A stretch of 47,041 bases of DNA from Neelides folsomi (lineage: Eukaryota > Arthropoda > Collembola > Neelipleona > Neelidae). The notes under the pieces are model-generated. The model was not told the DNA's origin and made no database searches. It saw only the letters and a list, made by a program, of their open reading frames with translations. Numbering within the stretch: the stretch's first letter is position 1; the number at the start of each line of letters is the position of its first letter. Below are positions 11,673 through 25,400 of this stretch, in pieces. The translations under genes and the position numbers were made by a program. Where the stretch lies: the NCBI GenBank assembly GCA_034687125.1, contig JAQGBZ010000447.1, positions 1 to 47,041 on the forward strand, read 5' to 3'.

Positions 11673-11892
11673 ATGTGAAATGATCAAAATTTGCAATTCT
11701 TTACATCCAATTTGCATTTTAAAACGAATTATTTATTTAATTTAACAAAATTATTGTATAACTTTTCAAAAAATGAAAATAAATTATTTATTGTGGGATT
11801 GCTAACTTTATTTTTACAATAATTGTAAATTATTTAATTAATAACTTTTATTAAATCATATACTGAATCAACATTAAATTATTGTTCAATTT
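11673..11892. other. convergent intergenic spacer
   Basis: 220-bp AT-rich gap between convergent genes. AAAATAAATT (about 11776-11786) could serve as a poly(A) signal for the plus-strand gene. Confidence 0.35.
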
Positions 11893-14510
11893 TTAATCAC
11901 GAAAAAGACAATTACAATTAAAAAGGCAAGAACATGAAGCTTTGCATACAAGTCTTAGATTTTTCTCAAATCTCACTTTCCTCGCTCCGTTTGGAACTCC
12001 CATTGTGCCAAGAAAAGCAATAAACTCCACACCGATGGCCATCGGTTCTATTCCTTCCACAATGAGTGAACTGAGGGAATAAATGTTCTTGGCTTCTTTG
12101 ATCAATTCCTGGGTTTGCAAAGCCGGGAGCGAATCTCCGCTCATCGCACAAAACTCTAAATTTTCCACAACGGGGAAACTCGTTCCCAACCGCTTGGCCA
12201 AACTTGGGGAAAAACTACAAGAGGAAACTGAAAAGTCCAACAAGTTGGGAAAACTCAAAGCTGACGGTTCTTCCTTTTTGATTTTCATGCGGGAAATGGA
12301 AAGAGCCGCGAGATTAGCGCAGTTTTTAAGCCAACTCAACATCAACTTGAACGGAGTCTCGGAAAAGACAAAGTCAAGGGTCAAACTCCTCAATTGGGTT
12401 GTGAAGCTGAGACTCCGTTCTAAAAACAGCGACGTTTTGCACTGAATATCCGCCAAAGATAAATGCTGAATCCGGGCTAGGAATTCCTTCGGGATTGGAT
12501 TTGCACTTTTGAAGGTCAGTTCCTTCAAGGAAAAAGAATGAAAAATGTCGGGGGGATCTTCCATGAAGATGTCATTGATTTGGAGTGAGGTCGTGGCATG
12601 ACCTCCGACCTCGAACAATTTCTCCCTTTGGTTCACTTCAACACAAAATCCTTCCACGTTGATCAAAATGTCCATGTAGTTGATGGCCTGTTTGAGGAAA
12701 GGGAGATAAATCTCCGGCCCGGGAAATTTGACCCGGCTGAGTTCGATTCTACAAAGGGCGGGGGATTTTTTCATCAGCTTTTCGATCTCGTCCGGGTCGA
12801 CTGACAAATTTTTGATTTTGAGAAACGTCAAGTTTTTTAAAATTTCCTCACTCAAAAATGGAACAACGGTGGAAATTGGAATTTCAATTTGCAATTTGGC
12901 TAGCAAAAAAGGATTCAAAACTTCAATTGCTTTCACTTTCGCAACTTTCTTTATGCTCTGGGGCGTAATGACCAAAGACTCAATTGGGAATTTATCATTG
13001 AAACTCAAAATGCCATCTTTCAAAATTCCTTCATTTAAATTCTTTTCAAGTGGATTAACTGAAAAATAAACTTTGATTGGTCAAATACAATAATTATATA
13101 ATTAATAATAATTAATCATTGCAATATAAGTATGTATGATATTTAATTATAATTAAATTTTAAAAGTTAAATATTAACTTTTAAAACTTACCGTTAATTT
13201 TCCGTCCACTTTCAATCAAACTCATTAAACTTTCCAATGTCAAGTTTCTCTCCTTGTTATATAAAGCAAATGAATTGAATCCCAAATGTTCCCTTTGCCT
13301 ATTAAAGAAATGTTCATAATTTCTCTCTCGCTGTTTCGATCCGCAATTTGCCACTTCAATCGGCCTCAAATAAAATTCCTCCAAACCTTGACCTCTAACC
13401 CTAGCCGCGTCCAAATGAAGTAAAGAAATTCCTTTCTGTCCCTCCGGATGGATCACCACCAACTTCCTCAACCGCCCCAATTTCCCCAATTCTGCCCAAT
13501 TGGCCGTAGAAAAATTGACCAAGAAAATCTTTTCCACCGAAGGAGGGAAAACGGAGAAAGAAACCGCCAGCGAATTTGTTCTCTGTCGATGGTCCAAGTA
13601 GACGGAACTCAAAAAAGGGAAAAATCCGCCCAAATGAGGGATGAAACCCAAATTGGTATTTTTCATCCCTCTGATTAAAATCCTCCTCACCCATTGGCAC
13701 TCACTTAGATTTTCGATTTCATCGATTGAGGAATTTTGGTCAGAGAATCGAATTTCTCGTCCGTTGTTTAATAAAGAAATGACGTCTTCCTCCCTCACTG
13801 TCACTTCGTTAAGACGTTCCGGAACGAGCTGATCTTCAAAGTCAAGGAAGGGAACTTGGGGATCTGAATCAATGGAAATGGGATCGGCTCTTTTTAATAT
13901 TCCATGCTACACAAATATAATGAATGAATTAATTTAAAATTAATTTCAAAATAAATCATAATTTAGTTTAGATTAATAACTTAAAAAATTATTTTTACCA
14001 CCTTTCTTGGTTTCGTTGGTTCATTGTTAATTTTGTTCAATTTCAGGTCTAAAGGATTCTCGCTAATTATAAATTTAAAATCAATAAAGTTTCATTATTG
14101 TTATGAATAATCAACGTTTAAGAAATTTAAGATGAAATGAATAGATTATAAGTACGCAAGTTCTTGTATGGGGCTTGGAATCAAATCCTGATCAAATGAC
14201 CCATTGTTTTGAAAAGTTCTAAAAACCGTTCCTTTCACATTCACATTCACATTTCCACTCCCAAAGGTTGTTTGAGGTGTAAAGGATTCTGATATCCTAA
14301 TTTGTGTATTAAATTAAAATAGACCATTTACATTTTTAACTTTAATTTATCTATTGTAATAAATAAATAAAAATACTACAAAAAGAGTAAAAACTTTGTA
14401 TACGAATAAGATGCAGAGGAAATTGTCGAATGCGGATTGTGAGAGTCAAACGAGGAAAAATTTCCCTTTCCGAAATTGGTTAAAGTTGAGAAGCTGTGAG
14501 TTTCCCTCAT
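11893..14510 (-). CDS. large leucine-rich-repeat protein with disordered N-terminus
   Basis: Five exons join in phase: 14510-14404, 14296-14156, 14062-14002, 13906-13192 and 13058-11893, giving 729 residues. The first ~130 residues are Ser/Asn-rich and look disordered. From about residue 140 the protein has LRR-like segments: VEKIFLVNFSTANWAELGKL, LRKLVVIH, LKNLTFLKIKNLSV, CANLAALSISRMKI, FPNLLDFSVSSCSFSP, VVENLEFCAM. No F-box is clear, so the protein may be an F-box/LRR relative that lost or diverged that part. LRR solenoids bind proteins; the partner is unknown. Splice sites are good (G|GTAAGT, TTTTTCAG|). The start is chosen because it opens the only frame continuing through exon 2; a 16-codon upstream ORF overlaps it. 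Its style resembles the F-box gene at 5986-7204. Confidence 0.75.
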
Positions 14511-14557
14511 ACTTTGAGATCTCCAAAGACCAAGACTCTTCCCACTTCATTGTCCAT
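14507..14557 (-). promoter_or_regulatory. upstream ORF overlapping the LRR gene start (ATGA)
   Basis: A 16-residue ORF (MDNEVGRVLVFGDLKV) starts at 14557. Its TGA (14509-14507) overlaps the ATG (14510-14508) of the LRR gene in the arrangement ATGA. Such overlaps can allow reinitiation and damp translation of the main frame. Alternatively GTATGAG here is a splice donor and the gene has a different first exon, but its phase does not fit exon 2. Confidence 0.35.
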
Positions 14558-16464
14558 TTTATATAAATATTAATTAAAGTTATTAAGGATATTAAGCTGA
14601 GTGTGCCAAGTGGGGAGCGGGGAGCAACTTGCTGGGTGGGGGAGACTGGGTAGCAAAAATAAATTATTTTATTGGGGCATATTATGAAAATAAAGTTCCT
14701 GATACTATTCCTAGGCATTAACTTTGAATATTATTTTTGTAAACTAAATCTGAAATTTCAATGTCAAATCTGAAGTATATGGACAGATGACAGAACTGAA
14801 AACTTGCACCATCAAACAGACTGTGCAGGCCTTTGACCAAACTCTTGGTCCAAGCACGGACAAGGCATTCTTCCTCTTTTATCCTTATAACTTTTATACA
14901 TTTTCTTTCCTAAAACAATCTTTCTTTTCCCTATAAGAAATTAAAATTAATGTCATTTCATACATCTCTAATAAATCTTGAGATAGGATTTTTAACAACG
15001 ATGATCTATCGAAGTTAAAAGATGTTGAAGAAGTTTGGACTTGATGAAAATGATGGGGAAAAAACATTATTTTACTTTAAAATTAATTGAGCTCAATTTT
15101 AAATATTCTTTCCGGCGGATTCTATAATAGAATTTCTATTCTCAACCTGTACTCGCCACCCTTCTCTCCTCTGGCCCCTAGGGTTGCTACCCACCCAAAC
15201 TGGGCCGGGTGGGGAATTACCGAACTCAGATATTAAGTATATATAATTTACGGCTCTTCCAAAGGAGGATCCTCAGGTTCCGGATTTCTCCTACGCGATT
15301 GTGTAAACCGATTGGCCATTTAAATTGTAAAGCAATGAAAATTTGTTAAATGGGGAATTAATTTTTTCACAAAATAAGTTTAAAGATTGTTTAAACAAGC
15401 AATGGTCAAATTGAAACTAAATAATAAAATAATTAAACGTAAAGTTTAACTTCAATGCCTAATTCAGTCAATTGCATAAGCACTAAAATAAAGATAAGCA
15501 TATCTAAAATAAATGATTCTGATATGAAATCATCAAGTTCATCCTTGCGAGTTTTTATCCGATAATAAAATGAATAAATGTGAAGTGGTTCTGCGACGAT
15601 GAGTTCCAACCGTTCAAAACACATAATTCTCGTATCCATTATACTCGTTCGTAATAGTAAATAATTATTAAATTTTCAGTAAATTGGATACATCAATTGG
15701 ATATGTAATTGATTAAAAAGTTTATTTAGACTAATCGGTAATAGGTATAAAAAAGGATAACGATAATAGTCGTAACAATGCATTTTAATTTTTAAATATG
15801 TGTATATTAGTGTGATATTATATTTAAGGTAATAAATTGGTAATAACTTCATTTAAAGATTTTATTAAACAACGTTTAGAAAGTTGAACATTACAGAAGT
15901 TTACATACAATTCAAAAAATGAATTTTATCCATTTTGGCTAAATTTACTTTATAATACTTTTAATTGAACATAAAAACACTATTTTTAACAAATAGTTAA
16001 ATAAATATTGATAAACAGGAGCGTGAAAGATTTTGATCTTAAGATTAAGAAATTCACAAGTGGTTCAACATCAAGGAATTGTCGTCTTATTTAATAATAC
16101 ATTCCTAATATTCCTATTGATTTGTAATTATCTCGTGATTGATATAAGTTGTATTTATTAATTGACATTTATCTACATGTATTATTATTGATAGAAGTAT
16201 AGTTAAATATAATAAATAGCAACTTGTTGGATACATTTATAACAGTAATGGTAAAAGGTAAATAGAGTTGTGAAGGTACGCTTCCAAAATCTTTTTTTTC
16301 GTTTAAAGTGTAAGATGAAGTGGTTTGGTTCTTGGTGCAATTTTTTATCAACATTTGTTTTAAGATTTGTGGTTTGGAATTTCCAGTATGGGAATTGGCC
16401 AATTCATTGAAGGGAGATTCTGGGAGATTAAATTTAATGGTGGTTAAATTTAAATTTGGTATAT
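14558..16464. other. intergenic, with two small minus-strand ORFs
   Basis: About 1.9 kb between the LRR gene and the 3' end of the PDZ gene. It holds GC-rich patches at 14595-14655 and 15140-15215; the second contains an inverted CCCACCC...GGGTGGG. Two minus-strand ORFs are noted: 15639-15433 (68 residues, with a hydrophobic span FILDMLIFILVLMQL near the C-terminus) and 15319-15248 (23 residues, MANRFTQSRRRNPEPEDPP). Both are unrecognised, could be exons of one small gene, and have no firm support. Part of 16164-16464 is probably 3' UTR of the PDZ gene. Confidence 0.3.
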
Positions 16465-19400
16465 TCAAGAAAGGATGTTGAGAGTGACGGTTCCTTTGGC
16501 ATTCTTAAGGATGGTCACGGCCTCGTGATGGCGAAGTCCCTCAAGGGCGTGTCCATCCACAGCCAAAATTTGATCTCCCCTTTTGAGACTCCCTTCCCTG
16601 GCGGCCGCCCCCTTTTCGAACACGGTCTTAACATAAATGGGGAGGTTGCCATGGGGGGACCCATAACCTCCCACAATAGAAAATCCCAATCCATCAGGCC
16701 CTCGAAGAAGAACGACGGTTCGGAGTTGGGGAGGGCTGCCAGAAATGCTCGGGGGACTTTTCTCAATCACGCCGTTCTCCTCTCCAAGATCCTCAATGTC
16801 TTCAGGAATCACCAGTTCTGAATCGCTAAAATGTCAAATGTCATTTATTTTAAATATTAAAAATTATTAACGCTTTAAAAAACCAGTTAAATGTAGAAAA
16901 AAATACAAATAGAAAATGAAATAAAAAGCAGAAAAGATATTCCAATCAAAACGATTGTGATATTAAACTAATTTTATGGAGTTTATTATATAATTTATGA
17001 ATGTCTAGATTAAATTCCACTATTAAAAGATTAAAGATGCTAAAGAGAAAGAGAAGCCCTTACATTTTTTACTTCCTTTAGGCAGCAGGAGAGATAGGAA
17101 AGATTTCATTTAGCTACAATTTCCATTATTGAGAAGAATTTAAAATTTACTAAATTAATTTATTAGATCAAGTCTCAAACAGATAGAGGAAAATGGGAAT
17201 CTTTTTACTTATTGTCTTGCAAGGAGACCGTTGGCGGGATTTCCGAAGGTGTCGATGGATTTGATCTCCGATTGGCCGAGACCTTCAGTCTTCCGATTCT
17301 CATCAAAATGTGTCCCATGGCCGTTTTGAGCACCGATGCGGCTTCTTCCTGAGTTGCATTCTTCAAATCTGCCCCATTGACAGAAATGATTTGGTCGCCC
17401 TTCATGAGCCGTCCGTCGGCCTCCGCCGCTCCGCCGGGCACCACATCGGATATGAAAACTCCCGATCCGTTCTTCCGCCCCACAATGGAAAGCCCTAGGC
17501 CTTTGTTGGCTTTTTTGATCAGCTCCACATCGCAGACATCGTACATGTCTTCCTCCTTCACCGGAGCTTCATCCCGGAAAACTACCATGCGGACTCGGGT
17601 GGGGGTTTGGCGCAGAGCGGCCAAGGCCTTGCTGTGACTGATCGATTGGAAATCCTCATTGTTCACGGAGAGAAGTTGATCTCCCGGCTTGAGACGTCCG
17701 TCCTTCGCTGCTGCCCCGTCCGGATAAACCTCGTGGATGATGATAGATCCCTATAATTAAAATTAAATAATCCAGTATAATTAATAAAAATTTTCAATTA
17801 CAAACAATCATTTAAAAATTTAAATTCTATTAATTTGATTTCTCCAAGATAAAATTGACATTATAAACATCATTTCTTTATTCCTTTGTTTTATAATAAA
17901 ATTATTTAGTATTACAATCCAGTAGTTTTAACTATCGATTGGATTTTAACAATTAACTAATTGTAAATATACCTAGTTAATTATTAATATAATTAAATAT
18001 AATTATGTTAATAATCTTACTTAATAAAAATCTACGATGAATAAAAACTTACTAACTGAATGTCTATTATTTTAATAGTAAAACTATTTTATAAAGTTTC
18101 AAAAAGGTAAATTTTTAGCTAAATGAAAATAATTAAATTTTTGTAAAATGTTAGTAAATTGAAGTGTTGCAAGATGCAAAAATGAACTTAAAACTGCTTA
18201 CAAGAAGTGTATCAGATCCGCCTACAATGGAAAGCCCGAGTCCCATCCTGTCCTTATTGATTTCGATCGTCGTCTCTTTTCCGATCTTAACCTCGCAAGA
18301 GGACGGGTCAGGGGTCGTTCCGTCCGATCGTTTGTGAGGGAATTTAGACGCTGGTGAGACTCCCGAAGAGATTGGGATCAGCTTTGGCGAAGGAGTCGAA
18401 GGCTTGACGGGGGTCGGAGCGACCAATGTATCTGTGGTGGTGGTGACCGTCACAACTGCTCCAGAAGGTGAAGTTGAAGAAACGGCAGGTTTCCCACCAG
18501 GGGATTTCACAATGTTGGCAAGAATTTTGGAAGGTGAAGGGATTTTGGTAGGTTTAGGAGGCAATTCTAATAACACAACCTCAATTATTATTCTATTTAT
18601 TTCGATAATTACAATTAAAAAGCTCGTGTAATCCAACGACCATGAAATCCAAACATTGAAAAGACATTGCGGTTCACAATGAGCCCAACAGACACAGCAA
18701 TTAAAAACATTGACATATTTCCTGTCCTCAATTAATCAAAGCTTTGATAAAGTAAAGATAAAAACATTTTCCATTAAAAATATTCTAATTCTAATCATTT
18801 TCATAAAGCACGATTATTTAAATTCCTAATTTAATGGAAATCTCATAATAATTTAAAATTCATAAGAAGTAATTATATTTAAAAAAGTAATTTTCCCGTT
18901 TTATCATTTTTATCCTTCTTACATTATTTTATTGATAAAACCAATTAAGAAAAATATGAAAGAAGAATCCAACTCACGTCATAGAAGATGCAGTGAACAT
19001 GCAAGGTTGCGATTAATATAAAAAGCAAAAGACATTCAACAGATGCAACATAATTATAAATGTAATAACTAAAACTCACTTGGTTTCTCAGCTGCGACAA
19101 TTTCCTTCTTCACATCTGTCATTGGAATGATGGCGGCTTTCGCCTCGTCCGACTCCATCACTTTGGCCGCATTACAAACGACAATGGTCACATTCCCCTC
19201 CGTCTTCTTCAATGTATTGGCCGCCTTAAAGAATTTTGTTAATTATTCAACCAATTAAAATAATAATCTTATAGAATATTTTGAACACTACAAATAATAA
19301 TATTAATTTAATGTTATTAAATTAATAACATTAAATGAAGTAAGATTATTAACGATAATTAAATTTGTTTTATACATGGTCATAGTCAGATCCGACGAGA

Positions 19401-22400
19401 TCTTCATTATTCACTGCCAGGATCATGTCCCCAACAAAGAGTCCAGCAGCTTTGGCCACCGAACCTTCCTGAATGTCTGAGATGAAAATCCCTTGGCCCA
19501 TTTCGGCATGGCGCCCTTCAAAGATCATAATTCCCAAACCACCGCCGGACTAAAAATGAAAATTAATATTGTACAATTATCGTTATTTATCCCTTTTTAT
19601 ATTATATCACTGATGTATAATATTTAATATAATTTACAACTAGTGAAATGTATTTAACATATAAAAGGTTAGATGATAAAATATGAATATATTTGAACAA
19701 TCCTTACCTTCTTGAGTGTGACAACACGAAGGCCTTTGAAATTTGCGTATTTGTCTTCCGGGCCCTGTAATTCATTCCCATGAACTTTCCAATTCCAACA
19801 ATTGAATAGGCGTTTGAAGGGAGCCATGGATTGCTTGGTTAATACATAAATATTTTATTACCTCAGTGTCAAGTGAGACAGGGAATTGTGAGATTGGTTT
19901 GACGGAGAGGTCGGTGAGGCCGTCAGGTTTCCTAAACAAACATTTTACATCACACTTGTGCAAACATTAAATTCAACATTAACTCGCTTTATTTAACTAG
20001 CATTAACTAACATTAGTTAAAATAATTTTTACATCCAATGAACCAATATTTCGGTATAAATGGTAACATTTATATATTAGCCAATAATTCGTACATAAAA
20101 TGCTTTGCGTTATATTGTAATTATTGAAAATAATATTTAACCCAATTAGATTAAAATTATCAAGACATATAAGTTAAAATAATTAATTAAAGGCTATTAC
20201 CTTAATGCAATTATTTTAACATGAGAGTGCGGAAGCCCTTTGACAATGGCTGAGACATTAAGATGACAACGGTTGTGAAGGACAAGTCCGTTAATTTCCA
20301 GGATTTCGTCTCCGACATCCAACTGCCGGGTTTTGCTCGCAATCCCCGTCGGATTCAATCCAGCTACGAACGAAGCCATTTTCATTCGATCTTTATGGCC
20401 AGCCAAGGAAATCCCAAGACCTTCACGCCCACGTTCCAAATCCGCAATGATGATTTTCCCCCCTTCAATTACGGCCTGTTTGGCCACTTCTCCCCAGCGC
20501 TTCTCAATCTTCTCTATAAATTAACATTCAACAGAAAATCAATAACAATGTTTAGCCATCAAATGGTTAACAAAGCTCTGGTTCTTACTTGCTGTATATC
20601 CAAATTCATCTTCTTCTTCGGGGTCTTCAACTTCTTTGCCCAATTTAACATTCCCAGCGCTTCCACGGTCAATCTATGAACAATTCCATTCTTATTAAAA
20701 GTCGCCAAGTTTAAAATGATAGGTATAAAAGTGAATAAATGAATATTTAAAAATGAATATTTAAAACAATAATTTCTAAATTGAATATTTTAAAATTAAA
20801 ATAAATATAAAATTTTAGTTTCCCACTTCAACTCCTTTCTTGGACCGTGTTTTCCCTTGGATTTCACTTGGGGGCAAATCATCATCTTCTTCGGATGTGT
20901 GCGGGGAGTCGGACTCGGGTCGGGCCACCGTCACTTTGGGCGGAATGTTTTTCATCCCTTCTCCCTTCCCACCTAAATCCCCCTTCTCATCTTCTCCAAC
21001 AAGGCCAGCCTATGTATTGAGATGGTTATTGTTATTATTCATTTTCATTCATTTTCTACCAATCACAAATATTTATGCAATACATAAAATAAAGGAAAAA
21101 TTTGAAATATGGTTATTTATATGCTAATTTTAAAATTTGACAATTTAGTTGGACAACACGAAAAAATGCAAAATGAACTTTATCAAAAATTTATAAACTT
21201 AATTGTATCCATTTATAAAATATACGTCACATTTTGATTTTATAACTTTAAGCAATTTATTTATGATTTTCTCATATTTTGGCAATGAATGATGAATTTT
21301 GGAAAGTGAATAAAGTTGAAAAGGAAATGTTTCATTTTTTATTCACACTTAAATGATTGGAACTAAGGACTTGAAAGTAATTTAAAAGTTAGGTGGAAGG
21401 AATAGCACACAAACAAAGTACCAGGTATTTTAATAGGTTTTTTAATAGAACAACTCAAAGATCAATTCCCTACATTAGAAACCTCGCAAAGTTTCCAAAT
21501 CTCCATGTTAAAGGCTTCATTTATTAAAGACACTTATAGTACAAACTGACTCTCATAAATACCCAACTTCCTAACTAAATGTTTAAATAAATGTAACTCT
21601 TACAAACATTAAGTTGCTCTATACAAAAAATGTTTCTGCTGTAAATAGTACATATAATCCCAATTTAATTTATTCTCCACTAGAGCACTATAAATTATTT
21701 AAACATCTTTACTTATTACTTTAACGTCTCCAAATCTCTTCTACTAATTCAACCAATACTAACTTTAATCATCCTTAATTCTTCTGTAAAAGGCATCAAA
21801 TAGAAAAGGTTGATATAAACTTATTTAAATATAAAGCTACATAATATTTAAAATAAAGCTCTTTTAATTGAACTTAAGTTGATAAAAGGAATAAATTTAT
21901 TTTAAAGTAATACCAGAAAATTAAATTCCCCAAATCCTTAGATTGCACATATCGTCTTAAATCTATAAGGCATTATTAAGTATTTATCAATTAAATATAC
22001 TCAATAGTAAAGGATTTAATTTTAAATTACTAATATCTCATTTAGGTAATTAAATGTCAATTAATTATTTAATAAATTTCTCGATATCCATCAACATCTG
22101 AATTTCGGCTAAGTATTTGTATGCTTATTAAGTATAAGTATTTTATATTGTAAATAAATACAATATAACGATAATGCACAAAGCTTTCTACACATAACTA
22201 ATATATAGTACTTAGTTAAGTAAATATCACCGCTAATTTTAAATCTTAATTTACGTCCTTCGCAGCTAATTTCTTCCAATGAGAAAGTTTTACGGGAAAG
22301 GTTTAATTCACAATGTATTTTTCGAATGAAATTCAATAAAGGCGAAGGTTCAAAAGGCGCCGATGAACTTTTTTGAGCACAATTAAAAAAGTGATTTTTA

Positions 22401-25400
22401 GAGGTTTCGTTGATTGAGTTTTCTCTCAGGTCTCCTCCACCTCACTACAATCAATAAAGAGGATTACTGTGAGGAGCGAGGGCGGGACTGAAAGGTTACT
22501 TCTTTCACACTTTGACCTTCGACCACTTTCCCCTCAGGTAAGCCATCCTCTGAGAGAGAGAGAGAGAAAAGCTAATGACTAATAAGAAAAAGAAGCCACC
22601 TAAGCACTTTCTCCCCAAGGACCAACCAACTAAATACAAACTCCGGATGTTAAAGCTATTTAGAAAAATCAACCCTTTGGAATCATTCCAGCATTGGAAG
22701 GAAATTGAACTGGAAATCAAAACGAAACTGAAAACCAACCAAGTGAAAAAAAATCCCCAAAGTCCCAAGGAATGAATTAGAAGGAAATCCCCTCAAATGG
22801 AAAAGGAAAAGAAAACCCGATGAAAAATAACTTACATTAAGATCCAGACAAATCAGGCAAAAAACTCTCCCACAAAAACAGGAAGATAAAAGGGAAATAC
22901 GAAGCTTTCTCAATGTGAGTTCTTTGTAGACATACAATATAAGTTATAACAAATAAATAAACATATCTATTTATATCCAGTTTCAATAAAAAAAATTCCC
23001 CAACAAATTTGTCTACTTCTACAAAAAATCGTAATCCAAACAAAGTAAATCTTCTCAAATATCAAATCAACAACTGAACAAAGTAATATAAAGAATAAGG
23101 AAAAGAGTCAACATCGAACACTAAATAACAAAATAAAATTATCAAGCAAAGTGGAACTAAACAATTTATTTTAAATATCTATCTTACAATTACATTGATT
23201 TAATTGCCTTAATAATAATTAATAATTAATGATATTGTGAAATGAGCCCAATAAATGTCACATGTTTGTTGTTCGCTGTGTATTTAAATATAATCATTGC
23301 CAAAATTGAGAGCTTCGTGAAGATTTACAGAATAAATTATTCCGAAATCTTTCTACATATTTAAATTAAGGAACTTTCCTTTTTAGGTATCATTTTGCAT
23401 CAATCAGAGCCACCGAGCTGCCAACATTGACCAGAACCACAAAAATGTTCCAAGCATGCCCCAACTTTGAATGTCCCATTCAAAAATTGGAAATGATAAA
23501 TAAATCTTAATGTAATATGTTTAATTAGGATGCTTGTCAATTCTCAAAATTATAAATTAGCAATAAGTAAATGTCATTAGCTTAACGGAACTAATCTAAT
23601 CAAATTCATGCGAGAATTGTGATATTAAGATCATACAAATGGCCTTTTATAAATACAGTACTTATTTAACTAACATTACCATTATTAAATTACACTTTAA
23701 ATCCTAGACTAAAGAAAAAACAATAAAGTTGGACAATAAGCAGAGAAATTAAAATCAAATAGGCCAGAGCTGGAACGGAAATTATCGGAAGAAGCAAAGA
23801 AAAAAAGTGGGAAATAGAGCAAAACCTGTGAAAGTCGCGGAGTTACATGATGAACAAAGGGCATTTCCTCGTCCTCATCCTCCGCATCGCCGTTCTCATC
23901 TCCTCCACCCGACTTGGCCGTTGTGTCAGTCTCGGTTCGCGAATCGCTCTCGGTCGTCGTATCGGTCGTCGTTGTTGTCGTCGTGACTGTCTCGGTTTCA
24001 GTCTCCGTTTCCGATCCCTCAGCATGAGCGATTGTAACTCCACCGCCACCGGCCTTGTGAAAGCCAAGATTGTAGCCATGCAGCCCAGAATCACCATGAG
24101 AGAAAGGTCGAAAGGTCAAAGAGGAAAAGGTCGATAGGTTAAAGAAAGGAAGCGGATGATCAAGGCATCGATTATTTACATAGTGCTTTATATACAGATC
24201 TTTCTACATAGATATATGGTTCTTCCATATAAATAATACAAAAGAAAATTGATTAAAAAGGGATTTTAGCTTACCCATTGAACGAGGGATTGAACAAGGA
24301 ATCTGACAGGATTCCCCGCCGCACGAATCACCTCAACTGCCCGCTCGTGACTCGCCGACCGAAGGTCGACATCGTCCACTGCCAAGATTCGGTCACCAGT
24401 CTAAAAATCAATAACTCTATTCAAATCCATACAAATAAAAATCCCAAGACAAAAATTCGAGTTTCATTCAAAAATATTACATACCTAAGTTAAAAAATAA
24501 ATACAGTAGAAAATTATAATATAAATTATAAAAAATATATATTACTAAATATACAGTAGGTATTTACATAACATATCCTATAGAAGATTCATTTCTTCCA
24601 CAGATACCTATACATATCATATATGTAAGTATAACTATTTTATCGATAATATAATATATAATATCTGTATACCATGTATATTTGAATTAGGTATTCATGT
24701 GATTTAAGTTAATAATTGTACTTAAAAATGATAAATTAATAATGACAGAATCAAAAGATGTCATATAGAAAATGCGGCTGAGGAGTATTGCAATTTAGAA
24801 ATAAAATTTAGATTACCTTCAGCTGCCCAGTTCTCCCGGCCGGAGAGTTGGTGAGAACGTTTTTGATGAATATTCCAGAAATGGCACTTCCCGAGTCCGG
24901 CCCCGCATTGTAGAGATCCACCTTCCCTCCGACAATGGAAATCCCGAGGCTTTTGTTGGGCTCTTTGAAAACCTCCACAAGCCGTTCCGGGCCCCAATGT
25001 TTGGCCAGCAAAAGGGCCGAATCTTCCTTGGGCGTAGGTGTGGACGGGGCCGAGACGTCCGTGCTACTCTCCCGAGTCATTTCCCTCAATGGGGGAATGG
25101 CAGGGTTGTAAATCCGCTCACCCAACTCTTCTTCTTCAGTTGAAGAACTTGCTTTTAATTTCGGTTGTTTGGCCGGTGGGGGTTGTTGATTTTGCTGTTG
25201 ATTTTGCAATTGTTGATTTTGCTGAGCTTGTTGCTGTTGAATCAAAGGGAGAACATCCGGAGGCGGAGATGGGAAAATTGTAACATGAGTCACCACTCGC
25301 TTTTGAACAGTAGGGATGGTGGCTGGCGGGAGAATGTGACTCGGTTCAGCATTGATGTAAACAGTGGAAGTGGAGGTTTCTGGGAATCGAACCGAATGGG

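Noticed and set aside
11454..11717. Minus-strand Ser/Arg-rich ORF
   Set aside because: It is the antisense shadow of the secreted protein's exon 2 (poly-Arg and Asp/Thr codons read backwards).
16169..16468. 99-codon minus-strand ORF just past the PDZ-gene stop
   Set aside because: It starts at a TTG inside the last codons in another frame and is AT-rich; it is most likely 3' UTR.
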